Assembly (NCBI RefSeq): GCF_000826655.1
Contig: NZ_JXJO01000019.1
Location: 124,001 to 188,000, forward strand
From: Psychroserpens damuponensis
Lineage (GTDB): Bacteria > Bacteroidota > Bacteroidia > Flavobacteriales > Flavobacteriaceae
Direction: 5' to 3'
DNA: 64,000 bases
Of the stretch, positions 35,551-43,093 are shown piece after piece (positions within the stretch are counted from its first letter, which is position 1; the number at the start of each line of letters is the position of its first letter). The notes beneath the pieces were generated by a model. That model was not told the origin of the DNA, made no database searches, and was given only the letters and a program-made list of their open reading frames with translations. The position numbers and the translations under genes are program-made.

Positions 35551-35619
35551 TAAATTTGTATCACAAAAAGGACATTATATGCATTTATTTGCTTTATTGA
35601 CCTGTTTATAGTACATTTG
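35551..35619 (+). promoter_or_regulatory. Candidate promoters of hipBA
   Basis: Two -7 matches: TAAATTTG at 35551-35558, with a weak -33, and TTTG (35588-35591) - 20 bases - TACATTTG (35612-35619), a full match. The second would start transcription at about the ATG (35623), giving a leaderless message; the first leaves a leader of about 58 bases. Confidence 0.5.
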
Positions 35620-35622
35620 AGT

Positions 35623-35937
35623 ATGGAAGATAAATATTACGGTTATTCCGATAAAGAGTTAATACGAAAATGGGGAGAAAAACTTAGCTCATTACGTGTA
35701 AAGGCTGGATTATCTCAAACTGAATTAGCCCAAAAAACTGGTATGAGTAGAAGTTCTATAGCAGGTATTGAAAAAGGGAGGAATTTCTCGATAGCTTCAC
35801 TAATTTCAATTTCTCGATCACTTGAATTATTGGATGAATTTGAATTCTTTCTAAAAAATGAAGCGTATGAATTAACTCCCATGGAAATTTATGAAAAAGA
35901 AAAAAAGAAGAGAAAAAGAGGAGGATATAAAAAATGA
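35623..35937 (+). CDS. hipB: HipB-type antitoxin, XRE family regulator
   Basis: 104 residues from the ATG at 35623 (a TTG six bases upstream is also in frame). An XRE helix-turn-helix (KLSSLRVKAGLSQTELAQKTGMSRSSIAGIEKG, about 18-50) and a very basic tail. It should neutralise HipA and repress its own operon. The stop overlaps the hipA ATG (ATGA), a typical antitoxin-toxin arrangement. Confidence 0.9.
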   Translation: MEDKYYGYSDKELIRKWGEKLSSLRVKAGLSQTELAQKTGMSRSSIAGIEKGRNFSIASLISISRSLELLDEFEFFLKNEAYELTPMEIYEKEKKKRKRGGYKK

Positions 35938-37220
35938 ATCTATTAGAAGTAATTATCTGGAAAAACCTTGTAGGCGTACTTATTTGGAATGAAACAAAAA
36001 AAACAAGCACTTTTGAATACGCAAATAGTTTTATTCGAAGTGAAATTGAATTGTCTCCCATAATAAACCCTACATCAAAGAAAATAATCTCTTCTGTTCA
36101 AAAACTAGAGTATTCTAGTGACGGTAGTTTAGTATTTAACACAAATAAAGGGCTTCCTCTCTTTATATCAGATTCATTACCTGATAAATTTGGTACTGAA
36201 TTATTCTCAAAATATCTCGAGAAAGAAGGTAGGAACTATAGAGATCTTTCACCTATAGAAAAATTAGCTTATATAGGAAATAGAGGAATGGGAGCACTTG
36301 AATTTAAACCTGCTAAACATAAACAAACGCGTACTAAAATATTAAACTTAAAAAAACTAAATGAACTTTCAATATCACTGCTAAAAAATGAACCTGTTGC
36401 TAATATTGATGATATGGCAAACCTTTTCCATATAGGAACATCTCCTGGAGGAGCTCAACCAAAAGTTTTAATTAATATTGATAAGAAGACAGGTGACATT
36501 TATAGAGGTGACAACTTACCTTCAAAGAATCAAGATAGTTGGATTTTAAAATTCAATAGAGATATAGGTTTAGACTCTGATAAAGAAAGAGGTAAAATCG
36601 AATATGCATATTACCTCATGGCAAAAGAATCTAAAATTATCATTATGGATTCAGAATTAAAGGAATTTGAAAATGATTATTACTTTATGACCAAAAGATT
36701 TGATCGCATTGATGGACGCAAACTTCATACTCAGACTTTACACGCATTTGCTGGTATGAATTTCAAATTGCCCAACACTTATTCTTATGAACAAATATTT
36801 ACCATATTAAATAAAATGAAATTAGACTATTCTTCAAAAGAACAATTATTTAAAATAATGGTTTTCAATGTAATTGGTCGAAATGTAGATGACCATACTA
36901 AAAATTTCGGATTTAATATGAAAGAAAATGGAGAATGGAATTTATCTCCAGCATATGATTTAACATTTAGTTATAACGAAAACTTTAATAGAATTACGCC
37001 ACATTTTCTCTCGATAAATGGTAAAAATAAAGACTTTACCTTAAATGACATTCTTCATGTAGCAGAAGAGTATTCTATCAAAAATCCAAAAAGAATAATT
37101 AATGAAATAAATCAAAGTTTTCTCAATTGGAGAAAAATTGCGAAAGATTTAAATATTTCAAAAAAGACCACTGATTATATAGCCAGTAAATTAAAAACCA
37201 TTCCATATAAAGTAAAATAA
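35934..37220 (+). CDS. hipA: HipA-type serine/threonine kinase toxin
   Basis: 428 residues. N-terminal HipA couple domain (about 1-110), the Gly-rich GTSPGGAQPKVL loop near 164-175, the catalytic-loop NVIGRNVDDHTKNFGF near 310-325 and the DFG-like SPAYDLTFSY after it. HipA toxins phosphorylate aminoacyl-tRNA synthetases or related targets and slow growth. All kinase blocks are present, so it is probably active. It serves either island stability or phage-induced dormancy. Confidence 0.93.
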   Translation: MNLLEVIIWKNLVGVLIWNETKKTSTFEYANSFIRSEIELSPIINPTSKKIISSVQKLEYSSDGSLVFNTNKGLPLFISDSLPDKFGTELFSKYLEKEGRNYRDLSPIEKLAYIGNRGMGALEFKPAKHKQTRTKILNLKKLNELSISLLKNEPVANIDDMANLFHIGTSPGGAQPKVLINIDKKTGDIYRGDNLPSKNQDSWILKFNRDIGLDSDKERGKIEYAYYLMAKESKIIIMDSELKEFENDYYFMTKRFDRIDGRKLHTQTLHAFAGMNFKLPNTYSYEQIFTILNKMKLDYSSKEQLFKIMVFNVIGRNVDDHTKNFGFNMKENGEWNLSPAYDLTFSYNENFNRITPHFLSINGKNKDFTLNDILHVAEEYSIKNPKRIINEINQSFLNWRKIAKDLNISKKTTDYIASKLKTIPYKVK

Positions 37221-37370
37221 CTACGTGTATAATCAATTGCTAGTTCTGTGTGTACTCAGAAAAACCTACGAATTTTCCTTTAGTTCGTTTTTGTTTACTA
37301 ACATAGTCTTAGCCAGCCCGATTGAACCATATACGAACATGATATCTGCATTAGAATTTGCTTTAGTAAT

Positions 37371-37595
37371 TTATCGTGTATGTTCACAAATGCTACAAGC
37401 AGTGTAACCTAATGCTATAGCTTTATCAAAAGTCAATTCTTTTTTAGAATATTTTACTTTACTGCCAGTGACTCCATGAACATCTATAAGTATTAAGCGT
37501 TTGCTGGTAAACATAAACACATCCCTAAAAACTTAAACAGAGTTCTATGTTGAAGCTTGACTTGCGTTGCCTAGTATTTTATTTAGTAGTCCCAT
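37371..37595 (-). pseudogene. Broken PH-domain gene copy, fused to a Cys-containing tail
   Basis: From the ATG at 37595 the minus strand repeats the start of the PH-domain gene at 34507 (MGLLNKILGNASQAST), then hits a stop; about 70 bases of the original are lost or altered, and FMFTSKRLILIDVHG ... GSKVKYS follows in another stretch. It runs into KAIALGYTACSICEHTR, a tail like the Cys-pair of Ada-type metal-binding domains. The rest of the 37221-37637 gap shows no intact gene. Confidence 0.8.
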
Positions 37596-37637
37596 TGTCA
37601 GTTTTTCTTATTTAAGCTAGGTTCTTTTTACAACTAG

Positions 37638-37871
37638 TTAAATACCTTTTTTGATTGTAACATATTCTCCTAGTTTAACTCCTTTATTGATTTCGGCAAA
37701 ATATGTTTCTGATATCTTAGCTGCTTTAGCAATTTCTTTCTTATTAAACTTACTTTTTTTAATTTCTTGGGCGTATTTGATCCCGAAGACATGTATCATT
37801 GCTGTTTTATGCCCTTTTGGTGCTTCTTCGCACATTTTATTTAATGCTGCTCCTAGTTGGTTTATCGTCAT
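37638..37871 (-). CDS. HTH-like small protein
   Basis: 77 residues of a Bacteroidota family with a helix-turn-helix-like C-half (FNKKEIAKAAKISETYFAEINKGVKL). The N-half (QLGAALNKMCEEAPKGHKTAMIHVFGIKYAQEI) is the recognisable family motif. Probably a DNA-binding regulator. A half-conserved TACGG-type palindrome lies about 120 bases upstream (37991-38004). Confidence 0.75.
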   Translation of the reverse strand: MTINQLGAALNKMCEEAPKGHKTAMIHVFGIKYAQEIKKSKFNKKEIAKAAKISETYFAEINKGVKLGEYVTIKKGI

Positions 37872-37990
37872 GTTAATTTTATATTTAAATTTAAAAGTTT
37901 AATTAGCTGAATTATGAATAAAGATTAGAGCTCAATCGGAAATATTTTAACCTCCTGAGGGAAATTTAAAATAATATTGGGATATTTTAT

Positions 37991-38004
37991 TGTGGGAAAC
38001 CGTA
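37991..38004. promoter_or_regulatory. Degenerate palindrome TGTGG-GAAA-CCGTA
   Basis: One perfect CCGTA arm and one degenerate arm, between the HTH-like gene and the 38030 gene. A weak member of the TACGG-N4-CCGTA set. Confidence 0.3.
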
Positions 38005-38029
38005 ATAATGAGATTATATATGAGAGAAA

Positions 38030-38734
38030 TTAATTCTTCATCATGATTTCAATCATTTCAGCCCATATTTTGTATTTATTTTCAAATTCAGGTACATAAT
38101 TTTTATATAAGTCTGTTATGACCTTAATATCATGTTGAATTTTAAAAATTTTATTGAGTTGATTTAGCACTAGGCTTCTTTCCCCATTATCCATTCCGTT
38201 TTCATCTAAATTAGGAATTTCTAGATTAGGCATTTGCTTTTTAAAACATGTTATCATTTCTTGTAAAGCGCCACTGCTAATTAATTTAAAGGAATTGTTC
38301 TCTATTATGTAATAATCTTGATAGAACTCATCACAATCCAAAAACTTAAAACAGGCATAACATGTATAAAAGTAATTAACGCGACTAAACACTTCAAATG
38401 GATAATTTTCGATGGTCACTGAATCTCCATCACGCAAAAAAGAATCTGCAAAAATGAAATAATTATTAGTTTGGTCATATATATACGCACTTACAATTGT
38501 GCAACAATGTGCACCGCCTGAATAAGATTGTGTAAACAAATATTTATTTTCATTTATTTCTACAAATGTATGAAATGAAATACTTTCATTTTCATTTAAA
38601 AACTCATTAATTTCAAGAATTTGTTTCACTCCGTTTTCTACCTTTTTAACGAAGTAATCATTGTCGTTTTGAGTAAATGCTGAATTACAAAATAAAATAA
38701 TAAGAACTTGAAAAATTGTTTTTTTTAAGTACAT
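38030..38734 (-). CDS. Secreted hypothetical protein
   Basis: 234 residues with a signal peptide (about 1-22, ending SAFTQ). The mature part is alpha/beta with several Cys, including a paired Cys in GGAHCCTI near 76 and YTCYACFKFLDC near 125-137, suggesting disulfides or metal binding. No named domain. It follows the DNase I-like gene by 13 bases and is probably co-transcribed with it. Confidence 0.75.
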   Translation of the reverse strand: MYLKKTIFQVLIILFCNSAFTQNDNDYFVKKVENGVKQILEINEFLNENESISFHTFVEINENKYLFTQSYSGGAHCCTIVSAYIYDQTNNYFIFADSFLRDGDSVTIENYPFEVFSRVNYFYTCYACFKFLDCDEFYQDYYIIENNSFKLISSGALQEMITCFKKQMPNLEIPNLDENGMDNGERSLVLNQLNKIFKIQHDIKVITDLYKNYVPEFENKYKIWAEMIEIMMKN

Positions 38735-38747
38735 AATAATACCAATT

Positions 38748-39590
38748 TTAGTTTAAATCAATAGTAAACTCTAAATAAACAGGTAAATGATCAGAAATCA
38801 GTCTTGCTGCTTTTAAATTTTCGCAAGCCCTTATGTAATTTAATACACCAGAAGTCTTAAATTGTAATTCCTTGGAATAATAAATATTATCAATACTGTG
38901 ACTAAGATACTTCCCAAAAGCACATTTACGCTTTAGTGTCGTTTTAGAGTTTTCAATTGCTGATTTAAAACCACTTTGGTATAAATCATCCCAAATTTCA
39001 TGTTTTTCATTTAAGTTAAAATCTCCTACGATTAATAGCTTATCTGTATTTAATCGTTCTTGATAATTTTTAAAATGAACAATTTCTAATTCAGGATTAT
39101 CGTCGTGCTTTCGTGAGTGAAAATTGACAACATGAAACTTATAACCTGTACTTTTTTCCTTAAATTCTGCGATATACGGTTCTCTAACTATTTCTTCAGC
39201 TAACTCCTCATCTAAATAAGCGCGTCCTTGCATATCTATTTTACTCGTTTTCCATAAATAAGCATAGCGTTCACTCATATAAGCAGATGGACTATTTGTT
39301 GGATCACTTATTCTGTAATCCCACTTTGCTCCTTTTCTATTTAGCTCATCGGCAATTTGAGCTACTTTTTGAGCACCAGCTGGATCTTTGGCTACAACTT
39401 CTTGAATGGCTACGATATCATAATTTTTAAGAACATTTACGATGAAAGCAATTTCAGTGTGGTCTTTAGATTGTCCTAGGTCTTGGATGTTCCAAGTGAT
39501 TAGTTTTATACTTTCAACGCTCTGAGATTCTAAGTTATTTGAAAAGTTAAGAAACGTAAAAAATAAGCCTAAAAAAAGTAGTTTTCTCAT
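38748..39590 (-). CDS. Secreted endonuclease/exonuclease/phosphatase (DNase I-like) protein
   Basis: 280 residues with a signal peptide (about 1-22). EEP signature residues are present: TWNIQDLG (Asn), AIQEV (Glu), VNFHSRKH (His), GDFNLN (Asp/Asn) and SDHLP (Asp-His) near the end. The closest functional pictures are DNase I-like nucleases. It would act outside the cytoplasm. It is followed by the Cys-rich secreted protein gene, and preceded by the vWA-lipoprotein operon 50 bases upstream. Confidence 0.88.
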   Translation of the reverse strand: MRKLLFLGLFFTFLNFSNNLESQSVESIKLITWNIQDLGQSKDHTEIAFIVNVLKNYDIVAIQEVVAKDPAGAQKVAQIADELNRKGAKWDYRISDPTNSPSAYMSERYAYLWKTSKIDMQGRAYLDEELAEEIVREPYIAEFKEKSTGYKFHVVNFHSRKHDDNPELEIVHFKNYQERLNTDKLLIVGDFNLNEKHEIWDDLYQSGFKSAIENSKTTLKRKCAFGKYLSHSIDNIYYSKELQFKTSGVLNYIRACENLKAARLISDHLPVYLEFTIDLN

Positions 39591-39640
39591 TAACTAAAAT
39601 TTACAATTATATTCATATAAAATTTAAAAACATATTAAAA

Positions 39641-40552
39641 TTATTCTTGAAACATATAGTCTTGAATTACTTTATCCATATTAGCAGGTAAGTTAGCTAA
39701 TTTAATCTCAAATTGTTTGACGTTCATTTGTGTTAACCAATCCTTCCAGTATTTAAAAATAACATCTTGTTCGTAATCATTTTTCTTATTTGGATTTATC
39801 CCCAAGACTAAAACCTCTAAATCCTTTAAATCATCTTGTCTGATTATAAAACCGAAATTCTCAGTTTCCATTCTCTCTTTCCAATTTGACTTATTAAGCT
39901 TATTATTACGAATTTCTTGTGGGGTTAAATAAGAAGATAAATTTTTTTCTTTAATTTTTACATCCTCATGAAATAAATAACCATCGGTTAAAATCACCAA
40001 AATATTTCTATAATCTTCTTCAATACAAAAATCTTCGACTTTATTTTTAAAAAAGCCCCAAACATCTGAACCAACATAATTATTATCATTTATTGCTGAA
40101 TGATAAATCTCCTTAGCAATACTATCATATAAATTCGAAGTCTGCTTAATATATTCTTTCTTTGCATTGTCTTTAGTAAACGACATATTTAATAATTGCA
40201 TTTTACTATTTAGTTCTCCATCCCCAGGTTCGGGCTCTATAAACAATTGAATATGGTCCTTAATTTTAATACTCTTTTTGTTTCTCAAATGCCACTCAAA
40301 ACTTTTCACTACAGAGTGTATATAGCCTAAATCTCTTTCATAATATTCCATCGCAGGGTTAGGATACTTAATTGGATTAATTCTATCAGATAAATCTAAA
40401 AGGATACTTACATTTAAATTGGGTCTATTGGATGAAAGTTTAATTGTTGGTTCATCGATTTCTAGAGGTAAATCTATATTAACCTCTTCTTTATCCTTTT
40501 TACATGATAATACAGTTACAATAATTAAAAATATTAAAACTTTAATTTTCAT
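39641..40552 (-). CDS. vWA-like lipoprotein
   Basis: 303 residues with a lipoprotein signal (lipobox VLSC, Cys about 17, then KKDKEE). The core has SILLDLSDRI (MIDAS-like DxS) near 50-60 and NILVILTDGYL near 185-195, the two hallmark strands of a von Willebrand A fold; the DxSxS motif is imperfect. It lies six bases after a membrane coiled-coil gene and two genes after a TerB gene, forming a three-gene operon. Confidence 0.8.
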   Translation of the reverse strand: MKIKVLIFLIIVTVLSCKKDKEEVNIDLPLEIDEPTIKLSSNRPNLNVSILLDLSDRINPIKYPNPAMEYYERDLGYIHSVVKSFEWHLRNKKSIKIKDHIQLFIEPEPGDGELNSKMQLLNMSFTKDNAKKEYIKQTSNLYDSIAKEIYHSAINDNNYVGSDVWGFFKNKVEDFCIEEDYRNILVILTDGYLFHEDVKIKEKNLSSYLTPQEIRNNKLNKSNWKERMETENFGFIIRQDDLKDLEVLVLGINPNKKNDYEQDVIFKYWKDWLTQMNVKQFEIKLANLPANMDKVIQDYMFQE

Positions 40553-40558
40553 CTCTTG

Positions 40559-41827
40559 TTAGTTTGTTATTTTATATAATCTTCCTTCGTAATCTTCATT
40601 ATCAATATCATGTTCTTTTAAATGTCTTAATTCTTCTTCTTGACATTTAGATAGCAATTGCTCTCTTCTATTTAAGCCATCAAAATTATCTGCGATAGCT
40701 AAAAACCATCCCTTTACATATTCTGCATGGTAAGTCAAATAGTGTTTATTTGAAAAAACAAATCCATCAATGGTACGTTGTAAATCAACTACCTCTCCTT
40801 CTAATCCAACTATTTCTTCTTTAATTGGATTTAATTTTTGAATTAATTTAGAAATATTTAATTCACTATTTCTAATATCCTCCCTCTTGCTCATGATAAA
40901 AGTTTTTATCTTATCAAAATTGTCGTATTCTTTCATAATAAAATCAAATACTAATCCCCAAATTATATATACTACAAATCCAGCAAAAATAATTCCCCAA
41001 AACTCAACTGTTGAAAATGCTATAGACAAGTCGAAATTTGGAGAGTCTGGTGTTTTTTGAATTTCGTATATTTTTTTTTCAATTTGATAAGCCAATATAG
41101 CATCAAAAACAAATGTTACGGCGAATAACAAAGTTACTTTCACATAAGAAAGCCAGTTTTTATGCTTTAAAAACATATGAACCAGATAACCTAAACCCAT
41201 GAATGCAAATGGAATTGTAGCTACAAACACACCCTCTAACCAACCGTCTAACATCGCTTTAGAAAGTGAGTTACCGTCAAATATTGCAGCAGATAATTCA
41301 TCTGTATCAAAACTTTTAAAAAATGCGGAGAAAGATGCAGATATGTAGAATACCAGTAAATAAAAAGTAATAGGAATTAGGACAGCTAAACCAAGATAAA
41401 ATTGTGCTTTTGGTTTCTTATCAACTTCTAACCCATACTTTTCTGGCACTCTTTTTACCTCTACCATATCATTTCTAAGTACAATAATTTTTTGCTCAAC
41501 TGCTGCAATAGCCTCCTCTAATAAACCGAGTGCTGTTTTTCGTTTTTTCAATTCAGTCTCTACTCTACCTTTTTCATCTAAATAAGGTGCTTTCAGTTCC
41601 TTTTGCAAATTTTCATTCTCTCTACATTTTCCCTTATAATCCATATAAACATTTTCCAAACATGCTTTAAATATTTTAGCATCGCCTTCAGCTTGCTTGG
41701 AAGATCCATACCCACTCTCAAAAAAGGTTAATTTGTCACTCTTAATATCCTTCTCTTTATCAACTAGTTTATTATCTGTCTTTAACTCTTTATTTTTTAG
41801 GGTGAAAATTTTTTTTAATGTACTCAT
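40559..41827 (-). CDS. Four-helix membrane protein with flanking coiled coils
   Basis: 422 residues. A soluble N-terminal part (about 1-145) ends in a long coiled coil (residues 60-125); four membrane helices lie near 143-170, 195-220, 228-248 and 270-295; a second coiled coil (about 310-355) and a helical tail follow. No named domain. It starts two bases after the TerB gene and should sit in the inner membrane as the link between cytoplasmic TerB and the periplasmic lipoprotein. Confidence 0.8.
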   Translation of the reverse strand: MSTLKKIFTLKNKELKTDNKLVDKEKDIKSDKLTFFESGYGSSKQAEGDAKIFKACLENVYMDYKGKCRENENLQKELKAPYLDEKGRVETELKKRKTALGLLEEAIAAVEQKIIVLRNDMVEVKRVPEKYGLEVDKKPKAQFYLGLAVLIPITFYLLVFYISASFSAFFKSFDTDELSAAIFDGNSLSKAMLDGWLEGVFVATIPFAFMGLGYLVHMFLKHKNWLSYVKVTLLFAVTFVFDAILAYQIEKKIYEIQKTPDSPNFDLSIAFSTVEFWGIIFAGFVVYIIWGLVFDFIMKEYDNFDKIKTFIMSKREDIRNSELNISKLIQKLNPIKEEIVGLEGEVVDLQRTIDGFVFSNKHYLTYHAEYVKGWFLAIADNFDGLNRREQLLSKCQEEELRHLKEHDIDNEDYEGRLYKITN

Positions 41828-41829
41828 TG

Positions 41830-42222
41830 CTATTCTTTTAAAAGTTCTACAAGTTTATACTTAGGTAATTGCTCCTTTGCATGAGACAATAGAAATTTTG
41901 ATAACTCTTCAATATTCTCATCTAGAAAACCAAATTTCAGACAATACTTTCTTAAAGTTATTCTTTCGTCTTCTGTAACAATGTTATCTGCCCATATCAT
42001 CAAGGCTAAATCATATAAATATTCTATTTTTTCTTCTAAGCTCTCTGGGACACATGTATTATGAGAGGGATTTAGAAGAATATTATCTAATTGATCTTTA
42101 GTCACACCTCTTTCTTCTGCAAATCTGTATAACATTTGCATTTCTAAAACATCAAAATTATCATCTGAAAAGGCCATTTGATATAGTCTTAAAAAATGAC
42201 TTTTTAATTCGGTTGAAATCAT
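41830..42222 (-). CDS. TerB-like domain protein
   Basis: 130 residues from the ATG at 42222; an upstream in-frame ATG would overlap a palindrome and is rejected. TerB features: LYQMAFSDDNFDVLEMQMLYRFAEERGV with the acidic loop and, in the second half, LMIWADNIVTEDERITLRKYC. TerB-like proteins bind metal and couple membrane complexes to stress systems. It heads a TerB / membrane coiled-coil / vWA-lipoprotein operon. No TerC or TerD is present, so this is not a tellurite operon. Confidence 0.88.
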   Translation of the reverse strand: MISTELKSHFLRLYQMAFSDDNFDVLEMQMLYRFAEERGVTKDQLDNILLNPSHNTCVPESLEEKIEYLYDLALMIWADNIVTEDERITLRKYCLKFGFLDENIEELSKFLLSHAKEQLPKYKLVELLKE

Positions 42223-42269
42223 ATTTTTTTTATTTACTTCAAACTTAAATCCATTAAAAGATATAACCT

Positions 42270-42283
42270 TACGGGAAACCATA
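42270..42283. promoter_or_regulatory. Palindrome TACGG-GAAA-CCATA before the TerB operon
   Basis: One mismatch from TACGG-N4-CCGTA, 48 bases upstream of the TerB start and directly after the terminator of the upstream regulator gene; ideally placed for an activator site. Confidence 0.5.
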
Positions 42284-42325
42284 ATTACAAAAAAAAAGAG
42301 GCTCACAGTGATGCTTGCCTCTTTT
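42284..42325 (-). terminator. Terminator of the kinase/regulator operon
   Basis: AAAAGAGGC (42294-42302) pairs with GCCTCTTTT (42317-42325); on the minus strand the hairpin is followed by a long T-run. It separates the response regulator gene from the TerB operon. Confidence 0.85.
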
Positions 42326-42394
42326 CAAATTCTCCCTAATTTGATGATTAATATAATAACCACACAATTTTACATAAATAATTACTAGGTATTT

Positions 42395-42408
42395 TACTGT
42401 TTCCCGTA
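42395..42408. promoter_or_regulatory. Palindrome TACTG-TTTC-CCGTA
   Basis: Second TACGG-N4-CCGTA-like site upstream of the TerB operon, with one degenerate arm, between the regulator gene and its terminator. Confidence 0.4.
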
Positions 42409-42424
42409 TTCGTATACTTCTTTT

Positions 42425-43090
42425 TTAAATCAACCCTAAATCCTTAACAATAGCCACGAGATGTATAGCGTTATTGGCTTTAAATTGAATACGTAGTTTA
42501 TTTAGTTTTTTCTCAATAGAACTTAAGCTACTCGGAGATATATTATTATTTTTAAGAGAAACACTAATTTCATCTTGAGATAAACCATTGGAGAGAAGTT
42601 TGAGGAGATTTATATCAAAATCGTCTATTTCTAAACTAGTTTTTTTACTCAATGCAGCTGCTACTTGCGGAGACACAAAGATATCTTCATTATGCACTGC
42701 CTCTATAGCTTTCCCTAGCTCTATTAAGCCTCTTCTTCCTTTACATACATAGGCATTTGCTTTATGATCATTCATTAAAAGTCTTACTTTTTGTAAACGA
42801 TCTTCTACCGAGTAAATAATTATTTTAAGTTCTGGATATTCTTGTTTTAAAGCTATAACAAGCTCTTCTCCAGATCTAAAATTTTGTTCTCTATAATCTT
42901 TTACAAATGATAAATCAGTTATCAATAAGTCATATGGTGTTTGATCTAAATATCCTTTTTTTATTTTTAAATAGGCATCATCACAGTACTGTACTTGTTG
43001 AACTGTTTTAGCACGCATACTTTCTAAAACGGTTAAAACCCCTTGATTAATACTACCTAGATCATCGGACACTAAAACTTTATTAAACAT
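42425..43090 (-). CDS. Response regulator with C-terminal HTH
   Basis: 221 residues. Receiver domain (about 1-125) with acidic Asp9-Asp10, phosphoacceptor Asp59 in LLITDLSF, Ser near 96 and Lys near 117. The C-terminal NarL/LuxR-like HTH (about 150-215: LLKLLSNGLSQDEISVSLKNNNISPSSLSSIEKKLNKLR) is somewhat divergent. It lies three bases after a TPR histidine kinase gene. Candidate binding sites are the TACGG-N4-CCGTA palindromes. Confidence 0.9.
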   Translation of the reverse strand: MFNKVLVSDDLGSINQGVLTVLESMRAKTVQQVQYCDDAYLKIKKGYLDQTPYDLLITDLSFVKDYREQNFRSGEELVIALKQEYPELKIIIYSVEDRLQKVRLLMNDHKANAYVCKGRRGLIELGKAIEAVHNEDIFVSPQVAAALSKKTSLEIDDFDINLLKLLSNGLSQDEISVSLKNNNISPSSLSSIEKKLNKLRIQFKANNAIHLVAIVKDLGLI

Positions 43091-43093
43091 AGC

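Noticed and set aside
41830-42222. Tellurite resistance (ter) operon
   Set aside because: Only a TerB-like gene is present; no TerC, TerD or TerZ in the island.
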